DNA of 64,000 bases from Marinobacter sp. Arc7-DN-1 (lineage in GTDB: Bacteria > Pseudomonadota > Gammaproteobacteria > Pseudomonadales > Oleiphilaceae): NCBI RefSeq assembly GCF_003441595.1, contig NZ_CP031848.1, positions 4,216,001-4,280,000 on the forward strand, read 5' to 3'. This document shows positions 51,674-60,078 of the stretch, piece by piece. Each line of letters starts with the position of its first letter. Positions within the stretch are counted from its first letter, which is position 1. A program made the position numbers and the translations under genes. The notes beneath the pieces are model-generated. The model worked only from the letters and a program-made list of their open reading frames with translations. It did no database searches and had not been told where the DNA came from.

Positions 51674-53704
51674 GTGAAGCACCTTATCAATCCTGCCATT
51701 GCCCTTATGAACCGGCTGCCGATGGTCTACAAATTCAGCCTCATCAGCATCCTGTTTCTGTTACCGATCAGTGGACTGTCATGGTTGGTTATCTCCGAGC
51801 TTAACCGCTCGGTTCAGGCCATGACCCGTGGCGTCGAGGGGCTTGAGCAACTGGAGCAGGTTGACCGGCTGGTCGATGCGGCAATGGATTACCGGGATTA
51901 TCGTTCTCCGGCTGTGATCAAGGATGACGGGGCCATTATGGCCGCGTCAGAGGAAGCGGCCAGTGAAGTTGAGGCGAGGTTGGAGGCGCTGACTGCAGAG
52001 GAGCGTTCCTTTGATGCTTCCGGCTCCTGGACCGGACAGGTCGAGACACTCCGGCAGGACTGGCAGGCTCTGCGCGCCGACGATAACTACCTGGGCAGTT
52101 TCGATCCGCAATTCAAGTATTATCAGGAGTTCGTCCAGAAGGCCCAGGCCCTGTTGCCGGCGACCATTGAGATTTCCGGCCTCGGGCACGGGGCTTCGCG
52201 GGAAAATCTGCTGATCCTTGGCCTGGTTCGTGATTCACTTCCGGCGGCTCGCACCGTTATCGGACGGGCAAAATCCTACGGTATCTTTGCGCTGGTCGAT
52301 GGGCAGGTAGGCTACGCCCTGAGTGAAACCCTGAATGAAATCTATGACCAGCTGACCAATCGCAGCTCGCTCCTTACTCCGGCGCTGTCTGTCGTCACTG
52401 AGTCGTCGCCCGCTCTGGTGGAGAAGTCGGGTGGGGCAATTCGCAGGGTTGACGAAAGCCTGATGATTGTTCGGGACCAGCTGGACCAGAATGTTATCAC
52501 ACCCATGCGCCTGGAAATGCCCTGGCAGGAATACGATGAGTTGATGTCAGAACAGCTGGCTCACTACGATCGGGTAAAAGCCGCCGCGTTTGAGGTGGTG
52601 AATGCCAACCTGCGGTCACGGCTCGATAGTGAGATGAGTCAGCGTCGCCTGATCATCATTGCACTGGTTGCCATTCTGCTGGTGGTTGTTTACCTCTACA
52701 TCGGTTTCTTCATGTCGGTTCGTACCGCCATCAACCGTTTCAGTGAGGCCGCAAGGGGCGTTGCCGCCGGCGATATGACCACCCACATCATGTTGCATAA
52801 CCGGGACGAACTGGGCGAACTGACAGCGGAGTTCAACAACATGACGGACCGGATCGCCGAACTGATACGGTCTGTCAGTCGTACCACGGCCGATGTGGAT
52901 CAGCAGGCGACCCGGGTTAACGACACTGCAGCGGCCAACAGTGAGGCCGTGGCTCGCCAGATGGATGAGAGCGGCCAGATTAATGAGGCCATGAACCAGA
53001 TGGTTGAAGCCGTGAACGAGGTCACCGAAAGTGCCCACAGGGTCGCCGACAGTGCCGGCAATGCCGAACGGGATACCGAAACCGGTCGTGGTGTGGTTGC
53101 CGATACTGTGGCAACCATTAATAAGCTGGCTGCCGAAATCTCGGGCGCGGTGGAGGTGATCAACAGGGTCAGTAAAGACAGCGACAATATCAGCCAGGTG
53201 TTGGTGGAAATCAAGGCCATTGCGGAACAGACCAATCTGCTGGCCCTGAATGCGGCGATTGAAGCCGCCAGGGCGGGCGAGCAGGGGCGCGGGTTTGCCG
53301 TGGTTGCCGATGAAGTCCGGTCATTGTCACAGCGCACTCACAAGTCGACCGAAGAGATTGAAGGGATGATCTCAAGGCTGCAGAGCGGTGTTAAGGACGC
53401 TGTGTCCGCCATGACCAACAGCCGGGATGTTACCGAAGCGACGGTGCAGAAATCCGGTGAGGTGACGCAGGCGCTGGATCGGATTGCCAATGGTATTGCG
53501 GTCATTGTGGATATGAGCCACCAGATCGCACAGGCTGCGGAGGAGCAGTCCGCCGTCGCGAAGAACGTCAATTCGAACGTAGAGGAAATTGGCGAACTGG
53601 GCAAAAAGACCGCCGCAAACGCGGAGGAGACGCTGGGGTCCTCGAGGGAAATGTCGGAACGGACGGCTTCGCTTCAGCGGCTGGTGGAGGCCTTCAAGGT
53701 CTGA
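51674..53704 (+). CDS. methyl-accepting chemotaxis protein
   Basis: A 676-residue transmembrane chemoreceptor. TM1 is about residues 20-45 (YKFSLISILFLLPISGLSWLVI), followed by a periplasmic helical sensor of about 270 residues, TM2 at about 318-342, a HAMP domain (about 343-395) and a long cytoplasmic coiled coil. The hairpin tip is IAEQTNLLALNAAIEAARAG followed by EQGRGFAVVADEVRSLSQRT (about 515-554). No CheR-binding C-terminal pentapeptide is seen (ends EAFKV). The stimulus is unknown; the sensor has no recognisable Cache or PAS motif by eye. GTG 51674 has AGAGGG upstream. A FliA-type promoter precedes it. Confidence 0.94.
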   Translation: MKHLINPAIALMNRLPMVYKFSLISILFLLPISGLSWLVISELNRSVQAMTRGVEGLEQLEQVDRLVDAAMDYRDYRSPAVIKDDGAIMAASEEAASEVEARLEALTAEERSFDASGSWTGQVETLRQDWQALRADDNYLGSFDPQFKYYQEFVQKAQALLPATIEISGLGHGASRENLLILGLVRDSLPAARTVIGRAKSYGIFALVDGQVGYALSETLNEIYDQLTNRSSLLTPALSVVTESSPALVEKSGGAIRRVDESLMIVRDQLDQNVITPMRLEMPWQEYDELMSEQLAHYDRVKAAAFEVVNANLRSRLDSEMSQRRLIIIALVAILLVVVYLYIGFFMSVRTAINRFSEAARGVAAGDMTTHIMLHNRDELGELTAEFNNMTDRIAELIRSVSRTTADVDQQATRVNDTAAANSEAVARQMDESGQINEAMNQMVEAVNEVTESAHRVADSAGNAERDTETGRGVVADTVATINKLAAEISGAVEVINRVSKDSDNISQVLVEIKAIAEQTNLLALNAAIEAARAGEQGRGFAVVADEVRSLSQRTHKSTEEIEGMISRLQSGVKDAVSAMTNSRDVTEATVQKSGEVTQALDRIANGIAVIVDMSHQIAQAAEEQSAVAKNVNSNVEEIGELGKKTAANAEETLGSSREMSERTASLQRLVEAFKV

Positions 53705-53726
53705 CCGGCACGACGTTTGTGCTGAC

Positions 53727-53755
53727 AAAAGGCGATTGCTCATCAGTCTGCGCCT
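53727..53755. terminator. possible shared terminator between chemoreceptor and panE-like genes
   Basis: AGGCG (53730-53734) and CGCCT (53751-53755) form a short stem with a 16-nt loop, flanked by AAAA on the left, which is TTTT after the stem on the minus strand. It sits between convergent stops. The stem is short, so the call is weak. Confidence 0.3.
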
Positions 53756-53756
53756 G

Positions 53757-54650
53757 TTAATGTGACGACAGCTGTTGTACCTGCTCGGTCAGCATTTGGT
53801 TCACTGGTGTCCGGATGCCGAAGTCTTTTCCCAGCCTCGCCAGATAGCCGTTGATGAAGTTTATCTCCGTGGTGCGGCCCTTGAGAACATCAGCACGCAT
53901 GGACGAGGTGTTGCGGGCAGTCTTGCGGGCAACCGTTTCTATCCTGTGACGAAGGGCTTCCGGCGTTTCCTCGCCCTGTCCGCTTGCTCGCATCAGATCT
54001 GATAGTTCGCGGCACAGACCGCGGATGGTGTCCCGATAGAGGGAAGAGGCAAGGATATCGCCGTTGGGGCAGTCCAGGATGGCGGTGTAGGGATTGATGC
54101 CGGCATTGATAATAAGCTTCTGCCAGAGCCGCTGGCGAATAGTCTGCTCGGGATGAATCGTCAGGCCGCCGGCGCTCAGTAACGCCACTGCCTTGTTGAG
54201 GTAGCTGCCAGCGGATTCGGTCATTGGCCCGATCCAGGTGTCACCGGTGCCGGCGTGGACCAGCAGATCCGGCTCCGGCCGGTTGGCGCCTTCGGTGGTA
54301 CTGGCTGCCAGGATGGGGCGGTACGGCCAGTGGGCAGTCACCGTTTGCTGGCTGCCGAGGCCGTTCTGGAAAAGAATGATCGGGGAACTTTGGGGGAACC
54401 GGTCGATTACTCCGGCAATCGCCCCGAAGGTGTCGCCGGCCTTGGTGGTGACCAGAATCAGTTCGGGGTTGTCACCGGCCCTGAGCCAGGGAACCTCGAT
54501 GATCGATTCCGGCCCATTGAAAGGCCGGAACCGATAGCGGATGGCCGCCCTGGGCGGTTCAGCAGGCCGGGCAATGAACGCAGCCCGGCCGGGATCCAAT
54601 GAGGCGGCCCACAGCCGCCCCAGGGAACCTGCGCCCAGAATGGCGATCAT
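53757..54650 (-). CDS. ketopantoate reductase family protein (PanE/ApbA-like)
   Basis: A 297-residue NADP-dependent dehydrogenase: Rossmann motif IAILGAGSLGRLWAASL at residues 2-18, FQNGLGSQQTV (about 93-103), and a C-terminal helical domain with the catalytic-lysine region RLWQKLIINAGINPYTAILDCPNGD (about 168-192) and RADVLKGRTTEINFINGYLARLG (about 253-275). It would reduce 2-dehydropantoate to pantoate for coenzyme A, but several paralogues of this family occur per genome, so the substrate is not certain. It is 5 nt downstream of valS on the same strand. Confidence 0.88.
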   Translation of the reverse strand: MIAILGAGSLGRLWAASLDPGRAAFIARPAEPPRAAIRYRFRPFNGPESIIEVPWLRAGDNPELILVTTKAGDTFGAIAGVIDRFPQSSPIILFQNGLGSQQTVTAHWPYRPILAASTTEGANRPEPDLLVHAGTGDTWIGPMTESAGSYLNKAVALLSAGGLTIHPEQTIRQRLWQKLIINAGINPYTAILDCPNGDILASSLYRDTIRGLCRELSDLMRASGQGEETPEALRHRIETVARKTARNTSSMRADVLKGRTTEINFINGYLARLGKDFGIRTPVNQMLTEQVQQLSSH

Positions 54651-54655
54651 GTCGG

Positions 54656-57508
54656 TTACATGGCCTCGATGTCGGCCCGCTGCTGGCTCAGGCGGGCCTG
54701 GCTGCTTTGGGCGTCACGGAGCTTTTCCTGCTCCTTTTCAACAACTTCGGCCGGTGCCTTGGCGGTAAACTTCTCGTTACCCAGCTTGCCTTCCAGGCGG
54801 CCAATTTCTTTCTGCAGGCGCTCCAGCTCCTTGTCCAGGCGCTTGAGCTCTGCATCCTTGTCGATCAGGCCGGCCATGGGGACCAGCACTTCCATTTCGC
54901 CAACAAGCTGGGTGGCAGACATCGGGGCTTTTTCGCCTTCAAACCAGTCCAGGCTCTCAAGCTTTGCCAGGGAGCTCAGGAACTGGCGGTTGTCGTTCAT
55001 ACGTCGCTGGTCTTCGGCGTCTTTGCTCCGCAGCAGGACCGGAATCTTTTTCGCCGGGGAGATATTCATCTCACCACGGATGTTCCGCACGGCCACGATG
55101 ACCCCTTTGAGCCATTCAATGTCAGCGGTAACAGCAGCATCCTGCTTGGTGGCATCCGGCTGGGGGAAGGCTTGCAGCATGATGCTGTCGCCACTTTTGC
55201 CGGCCAGGGGCGCAATGCGCTGCCAGATTTCCTCGGTGATGAACGGCATCATCGGGTGGGCCAGGCGCAGGACCGCTTCCAGCACCCGGACCAGGGTGCG
55301 GCGGGTGCCGCGCTTGGCTTCAGCACTGGCATTCTCATCGTTCAGAACCGACTTGGACAGCTCCAGGAACCAGTCGCAGTATTCGTTCCAGATAAACTCG
55401 TACAACGCGTAGGCTGCGAGGTCGAAACGGTACTGGTCCAGGTGGCGGATCACATCCTGCTCACAACTCTGCAGTTCGCTGATGATCCAGCGGTCAGCCA
55501 GTGACAGCTCCACCGGCTCGTCGTTGACGCCGCAGTCTTCGCCTTCGGTGTTCATCAGCACGTAACGGGCGGCGTTCCACAGCTTGTTGCAGAAGTTGCG
55601 GTAGCCCTCCAGGCGTTTCATGTCCCAGTTGATGTCACGACCGGTGGTGGCCATGGCAGCCAGGGTGAAGCGTAGGGCGTCAGTGCCATGAGCGGCAATA
55701 CCCTCCGGGAATTCCTTCTGGGTGCGTTTGCCGATCTTCTCGGCCAGCTTGGGCTGCATCAGGTTGCCGGTGCGCTTCTCCAGCAGGTCATCCAGGCTGA
55801 TGCCGTCGATCATGTCCAGCGGATCGATCACGTTGCCCTTGGACTTGGACATCTTGTCGCCGTGCTCGTCCCGGATCAGGCCAGTTACATATACGGTGTG
55901 GAAGGGCACCTGAGGGGTGCCGTCCTCGTTCTTCATGAAGTGCATGGTCATCATGATCATCCGGGCAACCCAGAAGAAGATGATGTCGAAACCGGTCACC
56001 AGCACATCGGTAGGGTGGAAGGTCTTCAGGCGTTCGGTGATTTCCGGCCAGCCCAGGGTGCCGAAGGTCCACAGGGCAGAGCTGAACCAGGTATCGAGAA
56101 CGTCTTCGTCCTGCTCCAGGGCCACGTTGGCGTCCAGGTTGTGCTTCTGGCGTACTTCGTCTTCGCTGCGGCCGACGTAGATGTTGCCTTCGGCATCGTA
56201 CCAGGCCGGAATCCGGTGGCCCCACCACAACTGGCGGGAGATACACCAGTCCTGGATGTCGCGCATCCAGGCAAAGTACATGTTCTCGTACTGTTTGGGC
56301 ACGAACTGGATGCGGCCATCCTCAACAGCTTCGATGGCCGGCTTGGCCAGGGTCTTGGCATCGGCAAACCACTGGTCGGTGAGCATGGGCTCGATAATCA
56401 GGCCCGACCGGTCACCGCGTGGAACGCTGAGTACGTGATCCTCGATGTTCTCGACCAGCCCCTCGGCTTCCATGTCGGCGACGATCTGTTTGCGGGCCTG
56501 CTCGCGGGTGAGACCGGCATAGGCGCCCGGCATGGTGCCGTCGAGTTCGGTGTTTTCGGTGCCGTCTGCATTGAACACCTCGGCCACGTCCCGGATGTTG
56601 GCGTCCTGGGTCATGACGTTAATCATCGGCAGGTTGTTGCGCTTGCCCACGGCATAGTCGTTGAAGTCATGGGCCGGGGTGATTTTCACGCAACCGGAGC
56701 CCTTTTCCGGATCGGCATGATGATCGGCCACGATCGGAATCCGCCGGTTCACCAGCGGCAGCATCACGTGCTTGCCAATCAGGTGCTGGTAGCGCTCGTC
56801 GTCCGGATGAACGGCAACGGCGGTATCGCCCAGCATGGTTTCCGGGCGTGTGGTGGCGACGACCAGGTAGTCTTTGCCGTCCTGGGTCTTGGCGCCATCA
56901 GCCAGCGGGTAGCGCAGGTGCCAGAAAAAGCCCTTTTCTTCCTTGTTTTCCACTTCGAGGTCCGAAATGGCGGTGTGCAATTTCGGGTCCCAGTTCACCA
57001 GCCGCTTGCCGCGGTATACCAGGCCTTCGTCGTACAGGCGGATAAACACTTCCTGCACGGCCTTGTAGAACCCGTCGTCCATGGTGAAGCGTTCGTTGTC
57101 CCAGTCGACGGAGTTGCCGAGGCGGCGAATCTGGCGGGTGATGGTACCGCCGGAGTGTTCTTTCCAGTCCCAGATCCGTTTGATGAACTCGTCCCGGCCC
57201 AGGTCGTGGCGGGTTTTGTCTTCTTCGGCGGCCAGTTTGCGTTCAACCACCATTTGGGTAGCGATGCCGGCATGGTCGGTGCCAACGGTCCAGAGTGCGT
57301 TTCGGCCCTGCATGCGTTTGAAGCGGGTGAGGGTGTCCATGATGGTGTGCTGGAACGCGTGGCCCATGTGCAGGCTGCCGGTGACGTTGGGCGGCGGGAT
57401 GGCAATGCTGTAGGACTGGCCTTCACCGCTGGGGCGGAAGTACCCTTTGGATTCCCAGTTTTCGTACCACTGGCGCTCGATGTTTTCTGGCTGGTAGGTT
57501 TTTTCCAT
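54656..57508 (-). CDS. valS: valine--tRNA ligase
   Basis: A 950-residue class I synthetase. HIGH appears as HMGH in PPPNVTGSLHMGHAFQHTIMD (about residues 39-59), followed by the CP1 editing domain (ATTRPETMLGDTAVAVHPDD), the KMSKS loop in GDKMSKSKGNVIDP (about 556-569), the anticodon-binding domain and a C-terminal tRNA-binding coiled coil (DAELKRLDKELERLQKEIGRLEGKLGNEKFTAKAPAEVVEKE). Length matches E. coli ValS (951). The 5' side has an intergenic region with two palindromic repeats before holC. Confidence 0.97.
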   Translation of the reverse strand: MEKTYQPENIERQWYENWESKGYFRPSGEGQSYSIAIPPPNVTGSLHMGHAFQHTIMDTLTRFKRMQGRNALWTVGTDHAGIATQMVVERKLAAEEDKTRHDLGRDEFIKRIWDWKEHSGGTITRQIRRLGNSVDWDNERFTMDDGFYKAVQEVFIRLYDEGLVYRGKRLVNWDPKLHTAISDLEVENKEEKGFFWHLRYPLADGAKTQDGKDYLVVATTRPETMLGDTAVAVHPDDERYQHLIGKHVMLPLVNRRIPIVADHHADPEKGSGCVKITPAHDFNDYAVGKRNNLPMINVMTQDANIRDVAEVFNADGTENTELDGTMPGAYAGLTREQARKQIVADMEAEGLVENIEDHVLSVPRGDRSGLIIEPMLTDQWFADAKTLAKPAIEAVEDGRIQFVPKQYENMYFAWMRDIQDWCISRQLWWGHRIPAWYDAEGNIYVGRSEDEVRQKHNLDANVALEQDEDVLDTWFSSALWTFGTLGWPEITERLKTFHPTDVLVTGFDIIFFWVARMIMMTMHFMKNEDGTPQVPFHTVYVTGLIRDEHGDKMSKSKGNVIDPLDMIDGISLDDLLEKRTGNLMQPKLAEKIGKRTQKEFPEGIAAHGTDALRFTLAAMATTGRDINWDMKRLEGYRNFCNKLWNAARYVLMNTEGEDCGVNDEPVELSLADRWIISELQSCEQDVIRHLDQYRFDLAAYALYEFIWNEYCDWFLELSKSVLNDENASAEAKRGTRRTLVRVLEAVLRLAHPMMPFITEEIWQRIAPLAGKSGDSIMLQAFPQPDATKQDAAVTADIEWLKGVIVAVRNIRGEMNISPAKKIPVLLRSKDAEDQRRMNDNRQFLSSLAKLESLDWFEGEKAPMSATQLVGEMEVLVPMAGLIDKDAELKRLDKELERLQKEIGRLEGKLGNEKFTAKAPAEVVEKEQEKLRDAQSSQARLSQQRADIEAM

Positions 57509-57638
57509 GGGGTTCTGCAGTGACCGTTGGTTGATTCACAAGGGAAAATTGAGACGCCCGATTATACATGGTCGCCGGTGATGCGGCGAACCTTGGAGGT
57601 GGGTTCTGTCAGTAGCCTGCTAGTTGTGTGCGAGGCGA

Positions 57639-57738
57639 GGTTGGGGACCACTTTCCAAAACACGCTACGAGCACATCCATGTGCGCTTGTTTCGGGCCGT
57701 CCATGGCCCTCAACAGTTTTGGAAAGTGGCCCCCAACC
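57639..57738 (-). repeat. two-GGA-loop hairpin element, copy 3 (holC-valS intergenic)
   Basis: Outer stem 57639-57661 with 57716-57738: 23 bp, including one G.U on the minus strand. Read on the minus strand it holds GGGCC-ATGGAC-GGCCC then GCACA-TGGA-TGTGC with the same linker as the other copies. The arm sequence is close to copy 2. It lies on the sense strand of the flanking holC and valS genes, which both read leftward, 130 nt before the valS ATG. No target-site duplication is visible. Confidence 0.85.
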
Positions 57739-57792
57739 CCGCCGGTCCGAACTCGTGCAGTTCGCAGGAGTAACGGGCTGTGGAAAACGCAG

Positions 57793-57818
57793 GTCGGATC
57801 AGCGAAGCGTAATCCGAC
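57793..57818. repeat. GTCGGAT...ATCCGAC palindromic repeat
   Basis: GTCGGAT (57793-57799) and ATCCGAC (57812-57818) flank AGCGAAGCG. This resembles, from memory, a very widespread proteobacterial intergenic palindrome of the form TCGGATTAGCGAAGCGTAATCCGA. It sits 7 bp from the holC stop. An A-tract follows on the plus strand, so it would not terminate the minus-strand holC transcript in the standard way. Confidence 0.6.
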
Positions 57819-57824
57819 AAAAAC

Positions 57825-58355
57825 CTACCCCCGTTTCCTCTGATCATGCACCCGGGGCTCAATCCCCAGAGTCCTCAACTGCTTGAAATGCGACCGCGCC
57901 TGATTGAGAACGTTCGGATCGTTATGGGCAACCAGAGCAAGCCGTTTAAACCGGTCAGCATCAGGCGGCAATGTTGCAGAAAGTATGATCACCGTGTCCC
58001 AGTCCTCGGCAACAGGCGGGCAGAGCAAGATACCGACGGGGTCCGGACAGGTGGTGGCGGAGTCGGGAACGACGCTGTGGGGGATGAATGCATCAGGGCT
58101 GAAGCTCCACAGCAGGTCGTCCAGTTCTTCGGCGTGCCTGGCGGTATCGCAGACGATGCACACGCGGTCACCCTGCCGCCAGGCTTTGTCCACGAGTCTG
58201 GCGGCGTGGAGGTTGCGGGCGGCGGGGGAGTTCTGGGCGAGAATGTGAAACCAGTAGCGTTGGTTCCGGTCTTCCTGGCCGGAGGGGCCGGCAGCGGGGC
58301 TGCCGGTCTCCGGGCTGCCTTGCCCGTGGATAGTGGCCGGGTTACTTTCCTGCAT
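57825..58355 (-). CDS. holC: DNA polymerase III chi subunit
   Basis: A 176-residue protein whose body matches HolC: YWFHILAQNSPAARNLHAARLVDKAWRQGDRVCIVCDTARHAEELDDLLWSFSPDAFIPHSV, then VGILLCPP and the C-terminal KQLRTLGIEP. Chi links the clamp loader to single-strand-binding protein. The first 32 residues or so are a Gly/Pro/Ser-rich extension not usual in the family; no alternative ATG, GTG or TTG lies between 58355 and the core. The start overlaps pepA by 14 nt, giving the conserved pepA-holC-valS order. Confidence 0.88.
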   Translation of the reverse strand: MQESNPATIHGQGSPETGSPAAGPSGQEDRNQRYWFHILAQNSPAARNLHAARLVDKAWRQGDRVCIVCDTARHAEELDDLLWSFSPDAFIPHSVVPDSATTCPDPVGILLCPPVAEDWDTVIILSATLPPDADRFKRLALVAHNDPNVLNQARSHFKQLRTLGIEPRVHDQRKRG

Positions 58356-59835
58356 GGGACATCAGGTAGTCGACCAGCAGGGGTACCGGGCGGCCCGAGG
58401 AGCCTTTGGCTTTGCCGGAGTGCCAGGCGGTGCCGGCGATGTCCAGATGGGCCCAGCGGTAATCCTTGGTGAACCGGGACAGGAAGCAGGCGGCAGTGAT
58501 GGTGCCGGCGGGGCGGCCCCCGATGTTGGCCATGTCGGCGAAGTTGCTGTCGAGCTGGCTCTGGTATTCGTCCCACAGGGGCAGGCGCCAGGCGCGGTCA
58601 CCGGCGCGTTCGCCGGCAGCCAGCAGTTCGTTGGCCAGGTCGTCGTTATTGGCAAGCAGGCCGGTGGCGTGGTTGCCCAGGGCGATGATGCAGGCACCGG
58701 TGAGGGTGGCCAGATCAATGACTGCGGCCGGGTCGAATTTCTTCACGTAGGTGAGGGCGTCACACAGTACCAGGCGGCCTTCGGCGTCGGTGTTGAGGAT
58801 TTCAACGGTCATGCCGGAGAGGGTGGTGACGATGTCGCCCGGGCGCGAGGCGCCGCCGTCCGGCATGTTCTCCGCTGCGGCGATCACGCCCACTACGTTG
58901 ATCTTGGGCCGGGTTTCGGCCAGGACCTGCATGGCGCCGAATACGCTGGCGGAGCCGCCCATGTCGTATTTCATTTCATCCATGCCTTCACCGGGTTTGA
59001 GGCTGATGCCGCCGGTGTCGAAGGTGATGCCTTTGCCCACCAGGACATGAGGCTTGTCCTTGGCCTTACCGCCACGGTATTCCATCACGATCAGTCTCGG
59101 GGGCTGGGTGCTGCCTTTGCCCACGGCCAGGATGGTGTTCATGCCCATCTTTTCCATCTGCTTTTCATCAAGCACGTCGGTCTTGATGCAGTCATGGTCC
59201 TCCGCCAGCTTCTTCGCCTGCTGAGCCAGCCATTCCGGGTGGCAGATGTTGGGTGGGGTGTTGCCCAGGTCGCGGGTGAGGTTCATGCCGCGGCCGGTGG
59301 CGAGGCCGAGATTGAACGCATCTTTCAGGTCTTTGGCAGCACTCGAGGCAACTACCGCTACTTTATTCAGTTTGCGGGCTGCCGGCTTTTCACTCTTGAA
59401 GTCGCTGAAGGTGTAAAGCTGATCTTCCAGGGTGCGGCCGATAAGGCTGAGGCGGGCGGCTTCGGAGCTTACCGCGTCTTCGCCGGTTACGGGGGTGTCT
59501 GCGAGGGCGACGGCGATGCTTTTCGAGGGACCATCCTTCAGGGCTGTCATCATGGCGATCAGGGCCTTGCGGTAATTCGCCGGCGTTCGATCACTATCGT
59601 TACCCGTGCCAACCACCAGCAGACGACCCCAGGGCTGATCTGTCAGCGGAATGGCCGCCGTGGTGGCGTTCTTGCCGGTAAGGTCGCCGGCTTTCTGGAG
59701 TTTTTTGATCAGCCCGCCCAGCGCCTCGTCTGCCTGGTTGGTGGATTGCGGCCAGGTGCCTTTTTCGGGCAAGCCGACAACGAGGCAGTCTGCTTTGGTG
59801 CTGTTGATGGCTTTATTGCTCAGGCTGAAATTCAT
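58342..59835 (-). CDS. pepA: leucyl aminopeptidase
   Basis: A 497-residue M17 zinc aminopeptidase. The catalytic region includes VGKGITFDTGGISLKPGEGMDEMKYDMGG (about residues 265-293, Lys and Asp metal ligands) and the family signature NTDAEGRLVL (about 345-354). The N-terminal domain begins MNFSLSNKAINSTKADCLVVGLPEKG. In some bacteria PepA also binds DNA at carAB and in plasmid dimer resolution. It is divergent from lptF, as in Pseudomonas and E. coli. Confidence 0.96.
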   Translation of the reverse strand: MNFSLSNKAINSTKADCLVVGLPEKGTWPQSTNQADEALGGLIKKLQKAGDLTGKNATTAAIPLTDQPWGRLLVVGTGNDSDRTPANYRKALIAMMTALKDGPSKSIAVALADTPVTGEDAVSSEAARLSLIGRTLEDQLYTFSDFKSEKPAARKLNKVAVVASSAAKDLKDAFNLGLATGRGMNLTRDLGNTPPNICHPEWLAQQAKKLAEDHDCIKTDVLDEKQMEKMGMNTILAVGKGSTQPPRLIVMEYRGGKAKDKPHVLVGKGITFDTGGISLKPGEGMDEMKYDMGGSASVFGAMQVLAETRPKINVVGVIAAAENMPDGGASRPGDIVTTLSGMTVEILNTDAEGRLVLCDALTYVKKFDPAAVIDLATLTGACIIALGNHATGLLANNDDLANELLAAGERAGDRAWRLPLWDEYQSQLDSNFADMANIGGRPAGTITAACFLSRFTKDYRWAHLDIAGTAWHSGKAKGSSGRPVPLLVDYLMSHAGK

Positions 59836-60078
59836 GGCAACTCCTGTTGATTGTTCGGGAGACGTCCGCCAGAGGCGGGCAATCGTGCTTGAATGTTATC
59901 CAGTTTAGCATTGGGGCTGGCAAGGATATTATCAAGCGGTTGGTCCCGCTTGCCGGCCTGGCCGGCCCTTCATGCCGGTGTAATGCCGCTGCTCTGTCAT
60001 TCGGCATCAAGGTTACATAGAATACGCGCTGTTCCCAGCATCCTCCACGTTTCACCGGATACGGCCAGAGAGAGCGAT

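Larger units (their letters stand above)
57509..57824. other. 316-bp intergenic region between holC and valS
   Basis: No protein-coding gene is supported here. From left to right on the plus strand it holds the valS leader (57509-57638), the two-GGA-loop hairpin element copy 3 (57639-57738), about 50 bp without evident structure, and a GTCGGAT palindrome (57793-57818) close to the holC stop. Short open frames through the hairpin element encode only its repeat sequence and are not believed to be genes. Confidence 0.7.

Noticed and set aside
53757..54650. Calling the PanE-like gene panE outright
   Set aside because: Family membership is clear, but several ketopantoate-reductase paralogues commonly exist per genome and there is no panB or panC nearby, so the symbol was left empty.
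55688..57523. 611-codon open frame antisense to valS
   Set aside because: A shadow of valS codon use; composition is His/Val/Gly-rich as expected for the complement of biased codons, with no family resemblance.
57509..57638. T-box or other aminoacyl-tRNA-synthetase leader upstream of valS
   Set aside because: No T-box motif, specifier loop or terminator/antiterminator pair was seen, and T-boxes are not expected in gammaproteobacteria. The same holds for alaS.
58333..59850. 505-codon open frame antisense to pepA
   Set aside because: Covers exactly the pepA coding span with no motif; pepA on the other strand is unambiguous.
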